The notes beneath the pieces are model-generated. The model was given only the letters and a program-made list of their open reading frames with translations, ran no database searches and had not been told where the DNA came from. From Aquisphaera insulae (GTDB lineage: Bacteria; Planctomycetota; Planctomycetia; Isosphaerales; Isosphaeraceae): a stretch of 64,000 bases of DNA. The stretch covers positions 1 to 64,000 of the forward strand of contig NZ_JAALJH010000046.1 of NCBI RefSeq assembly GCF_011064615.1. The letters run 5' to 3'. The position numbers were made by a program, and so were the translations under genes. Below are positions 53,682 to 62,600 of this stretch, in pieces (position 1 is the stretch's first letter; every line of letters begins with the position of its first letter).

Positions 53682-56600
53682 ATGCGTCATCACCTTCACG
53701 ACGTTCGGCGGCCCCGCCGCCGCCCTTCCGGACTGCGCCTGGGGATGGAGCGGCTCGAGGACCGGACGATGCTCGACGCGTCGAACGTCTTCGCCCGCTT
53801 CCGCGCGGTCGTCCCCGCGACGGGCCAGGCGGCCTCGATCCCGGTGACGCTCTCGCCGGCGGACTTCACCATGCCCGGTAGCCGCGTGGTCGTCGGCTTC
53901 CGCGTGGAGTCAGCGGCCGGTGGCCTCGACCCGGCGGCGGTGACGGTCCGGACGGCCTCGGGCGCGGTCGTGTCCCCCACCTACGTGAATGCCGACCTCG
54001 GCGGGAAGGCGCAGAGCCTGGCCCTCTTCTCGCTCGGCTTCGCGAGCTATCAGCTCGCCGTCTCGGGCGAGCACGGGACCTCCGGCGAGTTCCGCCTCGA
54101 TGCCTTCCTCGCCGGTGATGCGGACGGCAACCACGCCATCGACCTGGCGGACGGGGCCCGCATCCGCGCCCTGGATGGGTCGATCGCCGGCGACGGGCGG
54201 TATCTCGTCGAGGCTGATGCCAACCTCGACGGCAAGATCTCCTCGTTCGATTACACCCAGTGGCGGTACAACGTCGGCGCCGCGACGCGGATCGCGCCGC
54301 TGTCGCTCTCCCTGGGGACGCCGGCCGGCGTCGTGACGCTCCCCTCGGGCTCGCTCGCCACGCGGAACGCGACCGGGCTGCTGCCGGGGCAAACGGCCTC
54401 GGGCGCGAGCCTCGCGCTCGAGTCGGGGAGCGACGGCGGGTTCGACGACGGCTCGGCGGTCGCCAATCCCGCCGGCGGCTTCGGGATCGCCTACACGCTC
54501 GCGGCCGGCGACAACACGCTCCAGGTCCGGGCGACCGACGGCTTCGGCCAGTCGCAGTCGGCGTCGCTGGGGTTGCTGCTGGACGCCTCCGCGCCGGTCA
54601 TCCAGCTTTCCACCCCGACGGCGGGGCTCCTCACGCGCACCAATCCGACGTTCGCCGGGAAGGTCACGGACGACCTCACCGGGGTGGCCTCGCTCACGGC
54701 CTCGCTGGACGGCGGGCCGGCGACGTCGGTGACCTTCGACGCCTCGGGCAACTTCAGCTTCGCCACCCCCCTGCCCCTCGACCACACGGCCGACGGCGTG
54801 CACACGGTCCGCCTGATCGCGACCGACCGCGTCGGCAACGCCTCCGCGGCCCTCGATCGGAGCTTCACGCTCGACACGGCCCCGCCGGTCGTGACCGTGA
54901 CGAGCCCGACCTCCGGCGCGACGGTGGACCGCGACGTGACGCTGCAAGGCGTGGTCACGGACGTCACGGCGGGCGTGGCCTCGCTCCAGGTCGCGCTCGA
55001 CGGCGGTGCTTACGCGGCGGTTCCGTTCGACGCCTCCGGGCACTTCGCGGTCGCCGCGGGCCTGGCCGTCGACGGCAGCGCCGATGGCCCGCACACCTTC
55101 CACGTCAAGGCGACCGACCTGGCCGGCAACACGTCCGCGGTGACGGACGTGCCGTTCACCCTGAAGACGGCGGCGACGGGCGAGACCCTGACGGAGCGGA
55201 CCGACTTCGAGCCCGCGATCCGCCGGTCGATCGTCGTCCCGTCGTCGCCGTCGATGCTGACGGTCAAGCTCGCCGGCCCGACGTTCGACACCAGCAGCAC
55301 GGGGCGGGCGAAGGACGCGTTCGAGGTCGCCCTGGTCGACGCCTCGGGCCGGTCGCTGGTGCCGACGATCGCCGCCGGCCGCGACGCCTTCTTCAACCTC
55401 ACCGAGGGGCAGGTCGCGGCGGTCGGCGCCTGGGCGAAATGGTCGGGCGACACGATCACCCTGGACCTCTCGCAGGTCACCCCCGGGACGGCGGCGACGC
55501 TGATCCTGCGGCTCGTGAACAACGACGGCGACACCACGACCACGGTCCGGATCGCGCAGGTGGCGGTCGGCCCGCTCGTCGGCTCGCCGGTCGGGCCCGG
55601 CGGCCAGCCAGCGGCGGCCTCGTCACAGTCGTCCGCCTCGATCGACTTCGCCCACCTCGCCGACGTCTCCGCGAGCGTCCGTCCCGCCTACGGCCGGACC
55701 TCGTTCGACGAGGCGGCGAAGGTTCTGTATGCCGACCTGGCGGCGAAGAACTCGGGCTCGTACGCGGTGGAGTCGCCCCTGATCGTCGCGATCGCCCACC
55801 TCAGCGACCCGACCGTGCGCGTCCGAGGCGCCGACGGGACGACGCCGGAGGGGCTGCCGTACTTCGACCTCTCCACGCTCGTCTCGGGCGGCCTGCTCGC
55901 GCCCGGCGGGACGACGGCCGCGCGGACGATCTCGTTCGCGAACCCCTCGGGCAAGGCATTTACGTATGACCTCGTCTTCCTCGGCCACCTCAACACGCCG
56001 CCCGCGTTCACCTCGACGCCCGGCACGGAGGCGGTCGCCGGCAAGCCCTACGCGTACCGGGCCGCGGCCAGCGACACCGAGGGGGATGCCCTGGCCTTCT
56101 CGATCGTCTCCGGCCCGGCCGGCCTGGCGATCGACGCGGCCACCGGGCTGGTGACGTGGTCGCCGGCCGCGAACGACGTGGGGACCGCCGACGTGACGAT
56201 CGCGGTCGCCGACGGCCACGGCGGGACCGCGACCCAGCGGTTCACGCTCGCGACGATCGCCCCGCCGCCGAACCGGCCGCCGGTGTTCACGTCGACGCCG
56301 GTGGTCTCGGCGAACGTGGATATCACCACGATGGAGGTCATGTACGGGAGCAGCCGCGATATCCAGGGCGCGAGCCAACTGATCCTGGTTCAGGGCTTCA
56401 ACTCTTCGACTCCCGTCGTGAAGGCCATCGGGAGCATGGGAGTCGTCGTCGGTGATCTCGCGGGCACAGACGACGGTGTCCTGTACGCCGCGACTTTCGA
56501 TGGAGTCTACGCGGTCGATACGAAGAACGGGTCGCTGGCGACGCTGGTGGCGGCCCAGATTCGGGGCAATTCCCTGGCCTGGGCCCAGACGAACGTCCTG

Positions 56601-59600
56601 TACTCGTGGAGCTACGACCGGGCGACGATCAGCAGCTACGACCTCAAGACCCACGCGATTCGCACCGTGGCCTCCTTGTCTGACAGTGGCGCCGACCTGG
56701 CCTGGGACCCGACCCAGAATGTGCTCTATGCGGTCAGCCTCTCGGATCGGCTCTACCGTATCGACCCCGCCACGGGTGAGGTCCGGACCATCGGGACGCT
56801 CGATCTCGGCGGCCTTGCGCCCTCGATCTCCTTCGATCGAAGCGGCCAGCTCTATACCGGAGGAGGAGCGCAGGGCTCACCCGCCTTCCGGCTCTATCGA
56901 ACGGACAAGGCGAATGCCTCGTCGACCTTGCTGGCCGACTTCAGTCCGTCGAACCTCGGGTTGTACGGCCTTGGCAATGCGGTGGTGCCCGGCTCATCCG
57001 GGATTTCCTATGCTTACCAGGCCAATGCAATCGATCCGGACTCAGACCCGCTCACGTATTCCCTGCCGGAGCACCCCTCGGGGATGATCGTGAATTCGGC
57101 GACCGGCCTGATCACGTGGGCTCCCCGGGCCGAGCAGGTCGGGATCAACGAGGTCGTTCTAAACGTCTCTGATGGCCATGGCGGCACGGCGACTCAGGCC
57201 TTCTCCATCGACGTCCGGCCCGCGGTGGGGAACCATCCGCCGGCAATTGTGAGCACGCCGCCGACGGAAGTCGTCGTCTCGCCGTCGAGGGTCCTCGCGT
57301 CCAGCGATTTCGACTCGGATTCCGAAGGATGGAAGAGCGTCACTCTGAAGTATCCTCAGGCGGGCTCGCCGCCGGCCGTCCTGGGGACATACAACCCGAC
57401 GTTCGTGGCCACCGGAGGAAGCCCGGGCGGATCGATCCGCATCGACGATCCGGACGGATCGCTGAGCGTCGGCAATACGCAATACTGGTCGGCGTCTTCG
57501 AAGTTTCTGGGGGACATGTCGGCGGCCTACGGGGGCATCCTCTCGTTCAGCCTGGCACAGTCACCTACGAACGATCCGTTCTCCCAGGAGGACGTGATCC
57601 TCGTCGGTGGAGGGCTCACGCTCGTCTACGACACGTCTTCAAACCCGGCCACGGGATGGACGGGGTACAGCGTTGGCCTCTTCGAGGGCGGCTGGAGGCG
57701 TGACAGCCTCTCCGGCCCGGCCGCGACCCGGTCGGACATGCGGACGGTCCTGTCCTCGCTGTCCGCGCTCTACATCCGCGGGGAGTTCCAGCTCGGCCCC
57801 GACACCGAATGGTTCGACAGCGTTGCCCTGACGGCTTTCCAGGCCCAGATGGTGTATGACGTCGCCGCGGTCGATCCCGATGGCGACGCGTTGACATACA
57901 GCCTCGCCCGGCATCCGCTCGGGATGACGATCGATCCCGCGTCCGGGGAGATCTCGTGGGTGGTGGCGCCGAGCCTGCAAGGGGCCCAGGCGGTCACAGT
58001 ACGCGTGGACGACGGCCGCGGGGGGTTCGACGAGCAGAGCTTCGCTGTCGACGTGGCCTCGTCGGCCGGGCGGGGAGAGATTCGAGGGACGGCCTTCGAG
58101 GACGTTAACGGGAACGGAAGGCGCGACTCATCACCCGTGCTCACCCCGGCCTATTCCGAGGACTTCGAGAGCGCCGCCGCCGGGCCCGAGTGGTCGCTGC
58201 GGAAGGTCGACATCACGCCCGGAACCGCTGCGCACAGGGCGGATCGTTTCCTCGGCCAGTTCGGCAACCAGACCCAGACGCTGACCCTCTCCGGCCTGCC
58301 GGGGCACGACACCGTCCATGTCGAGTTCGACCTCTACATCATCCGCACCTGGGACGGGAATGGAACGCTCTATCCGGGCCCCGACGTCTGGGACCTGCGC
58401 GTCGTCGGCGGGCCGACGCTTCTCCACACGACGTTCCGGTTACCCTATTCGGGAGAGGTGCCGGCGGAGGTCCAGTCCTATCCCGATCCTTATCCCGGCG
58501 GCCGCTACCTGGGTGGTACGGGCGCGGCCGAGAATCGAACCCTCGGCTACTCGTGGGGGGGGACGCCGAACCTCGACTCCGTCTATCATCTTTCCTTCGA
58601 CATCCCCCACACTTCCGGTTCGATCGTCCTGGCGTTCTCCGCCTCGAATCTCCAGGACCTCTCCGACGAGAGCTGGGGGCTCGACAACGTCGTCGTGGCG
58701 ACATCCCGGATCGTGTCCGAGCCGGCCTTACCCGGCTGGACCGTCTACCTCGACCAGAATGCCAACGGCCGGCGCGACGAGGGGGAGCAATCCACGACGA
58801 CCGACGCAGACGGCAATTACGCCCTCCGGGGCCTCCTCTCCGGCGTCTACCACGTCGCCATGGAGCCGAAGCCAGGCTGGACGCAGACCAGCCCGACGTC
58901 GGGGGCCACGCCCGGTCAATTCGACGTGGAAGTTGGGGCGGGCCAGATCGTCACCGGCATCGACTTCGGCAACATGCGGATCGTGGATCCGGGGCCGAAC
59001 CGATCCCCGCGGTTTGTCACAACGGCTCCGGCCAGCGCCGCGATCGGCTGGCGCCTGCGCTACGACGCACGCGCCACCGACCCGGATCGGGATCCGCTGA
59101 CCTATGACCTCGTCGTCAGGCCGGATGGCATGGCCGTGGACCCGGCCTCCGGCATCCTCGTGTGGACTCCGACGGCCGAGCAGATCGGGACGTTCGATGC
59201 GATCCTCCGCGTGCAGGACGGGCGGGGCGGCGTTGATCTCCAGGCGATCCGCATCACCGTCCCCGCGCCCAATACCGCGCCGGTCATCACCTCGAGCCCG
59301 CGTGGGCCGGCGGCGGTGGGAAGCCTGTATCGGTATGCGGTGAAGGCGATCGATCCGGACCAGGACCCGATCACGTTCCGCCTCGGCATGGCTCCCGACG
59401 GGATGACCGTCGATCCGATCACGGGGATCCTGAGCTGGATTCCGACCGAGGAGACCTCATCGCCCGAACTCGTCATGGTGGTGGCCGGCGATGGCCGCGG
59501 CGGAGAGGCGCCGCAGTTTTTCTACCTTACTGTCGTGGCCGGGCTGCCCAACGCCGATCCGACGATCACCTCCAGCCCGCCGACCTCCGCGCGGCTCGGA

Positions 59601-62600
59601 GGCCGGTATGCGTATCGGGTCGAGGCGGACGACCCGAACGGTGACACGCTTACCTATGAGCTAAGCGTGGCCCCCGCCGGGATGACCATCGGCGCGGAAA
59701 CCGGCCTGGTCGCGTGGGAGCCCCTGCCCGGCCAGTTCGGGCCGAACGACGTGACCGTCCGGGTCCGGGACGGGCGCGGGGGACTCGCCACTCAGGGCTT
59801 CACGGTCGAGGTCTCCACGCTGGGCCAGAATCATGCCCCCGCGATCGTCTCAACGCCGATCCTCTCCGGCGTGGCCGGCGCGGCCTACCGCTACGACGCG
59901 AAGGCCGACGACTCCGACGGGGACACGGTCGTCTGGAGCCTGGACACCGCTCCGCAGGGTCTGGCCATCGACGCCAGCACGGGCGCCCTGCGATGGACGC
60001 CCGGGGCGGCGCAGATCGGCAGCCAGGCCGTCGTGATTCGGGCCACCGATACGCAGGGAGCTTCGTCGACTCAGTCGTTCACGGTCGTCGTCCGCGCCGT
60101 CAATTCGCCACCCAACGTCACGTCGGTCCCGTCGACCACAGCCGCGGAGGACCGGGCCTACCGTTATCAGGTCGTGGCGATCGACGCCGATGGCGACCCG
60201 TTGAGCTACGCCCTGACGACCTTCCCTTCGGGGATGACGATTGACGCAACCACGGGGCTCATCACATGGACGCCGGTGGCGTCGCAACTGGGGGCCCAGG
60301 CGGTCGCCGTTCGGGTCGAGGACGGGCGCGGGGGCGTGGGCACTCAAGCCTTCATCGTTGAGGCCAGGCCGGCCGGGGAGGACCTGCCGCCGATCATCAC
60401 CTCGACGCCGGGCTATGTCGCGAGCGTCGGCTCGCCGTATCGATATGCGGTCACCGCGAGCGACCCCGAAAATCAGCCGCTGACGTTCTCGCTCCTGACC
60501 TTTCCGACGGGGATGACGATCGATGCGGCCACGGGGGTCATCTCGTGGACGCCGACGGCCGGTCAGATGCCGAGCACGACCGTGGTCGTCGCCGCCGAGG
60601 ACCCGGCCGGCAACGTCGCCGGGCAGAGGTTCACGATCTCCGTCCGGGCCGCGAACCGGGCTCCGTCCATCGCGTCCACGCCCGTCTCCTCGGTCACGGC
60701 CGGGCTGACGTACCGCTACGACCTCCGCGCCACCGATCCCGACGGCGACAGCCTCGCGTATCGCCTCGCCTCGGCGCCAGCGGGAATGACCATTGACACG
60801 GTCGGGCGAATCACCTGGAAGACGACCGTCGCGAACGTGGGGAAGGTCGCGGCGGAGGTCGTCGTCTCCGACGGTCGCGGCGGCGAGGTGAGCCAGCCGT
60901 TCACGCTGACGGTCGCCGCCGACACCGAGGTGCCCATGGTCACGCTTGTGGCTTCGCCCAACCCGACCAATCTTGGGGCGGACGCGACGCTCACCGTCGC
61001 CTTCACGGACAACGTGGGCGTGACCGGCCTCAGGCTGATGTTCGACGGCCAGGCCGTGGCCGTGGACTCGTCCGGCCGCGCCACGGTGAAGGCCGCCCGG
61101 GTGGGCCTGGTCCCGGCGGTCGCCACGGTCACGGACGCGGCGGGGAACGTCGGGACGGCCTCGGTCCAGGTGTCGGTGATCGACACGACCGACGCCGATG
61201 CGCCCATCGCGTCGATCACGTCGCCGGGCGACGATGTGGTGATCACGTCCGCGGTCTCCGTGATCGGCACGGCCTCGGATTCGAAGCTCGTCGAATACAC
61301 GCTGGAGCTCCAGCCGGTCGACGGCGGCGACGCGGTGGTGATCGCCCGGGGCACCAGCAGCGTGACGGATGGGGTGCTCGGCACGCTCGACCCGGCCCGG
61401 TTCGGCAACGATTCGTACATCCTCCGCCTGGTGGCCAGGGATGCCGGCGGGCACACGGCGACCGACGAGCGGCTCGTCAGCTTCGCCGGCGACCTCAAGC
61501 TCGGGAACTTCACGCTCTCGTTCGTGGACATGACGGTCCCCGTGTCGGGCATCCCGATCACAGTAGGACGTACCTATGACAGCATGAGCGCTACGAGTCA
61601 GGACGACTTCGGCTATGGCTGGCGGCTCGAGGTGAGCAACACAGACCTGCGGACGAGCGTCGGCAAGACGGGCGACGAGGCCGACGGCTTCTTCCGGGCC
61701 TTCCGGGACAACACGCGGGTCTATGTCACGCTCCCGGGCGGCAAGCGCGAGGGGTTCACCTTCGCGCCCGCGGGCCGCAGCCTGTTCGTCGCCACCCTCT
61801 ACACGCCGAAGTTCCAGGCCGATCCCGGCGTGACCGACACGCTCACCGTGTCGAACATCGGCCTGGCGCGGTTCGACGACGGCACCTACGGCGACTTCTA
61901 CGGCAGCCTCCCCTACAACCCGGCCGACCCCGCCTTCGGCGGGATCTACACGCTGACGACGAAGGAAGGGGTCGTCTACACGATCGACGGCTTCACCGGC
62001 AAGCTCCGGACCGTGGCCGACCGCAACGGCAACACGCTGACGTTCACCGACGCGGGCATCGTCAGTTCCGCCGGCAAGGGGGTCGCCTTCGAGCGCGACC
62101 CGCAGGGGCGGATCACGGCCGTCGTCGACCCGATGGGGCAGAAGGTGACCTACCGCTACGACGCCGCCGGCAACCTCGTCGCGGTCACGGACCGCGCCGA
62201 CGCCACGACGCAGTTCACCTATCGGACCGACCGTCCGCACTACCTCGCGTCGGTCATCGACCCACTCGGCCGCACGGGGATTCGGTCCGAGTACGACGAC
62301 GAGGGCCGGCTCTACCAGGTGATCGACGCCGCGGGCCACGTCGTGAAGACCCTGTACGACCCCACGCATTCCCGCCAGACCGTGTACGATCAGCTCGGCA
62401 GCCCGACCATCTACGAGTACGACGACCGCGGAAACATCGTCACCGAGATCGACGCCCTCGGCGGCGTGACGAAGCACACCTACGACGCGAACAACGACGA
62501 GCTGACCACCGAGGACCCGCTCCACCACGTCACGACCCGGACCTACGATACCCGGGGCAACGTCCTGACCGAGACCGATGCACTCGGCCACGTCACCCGG

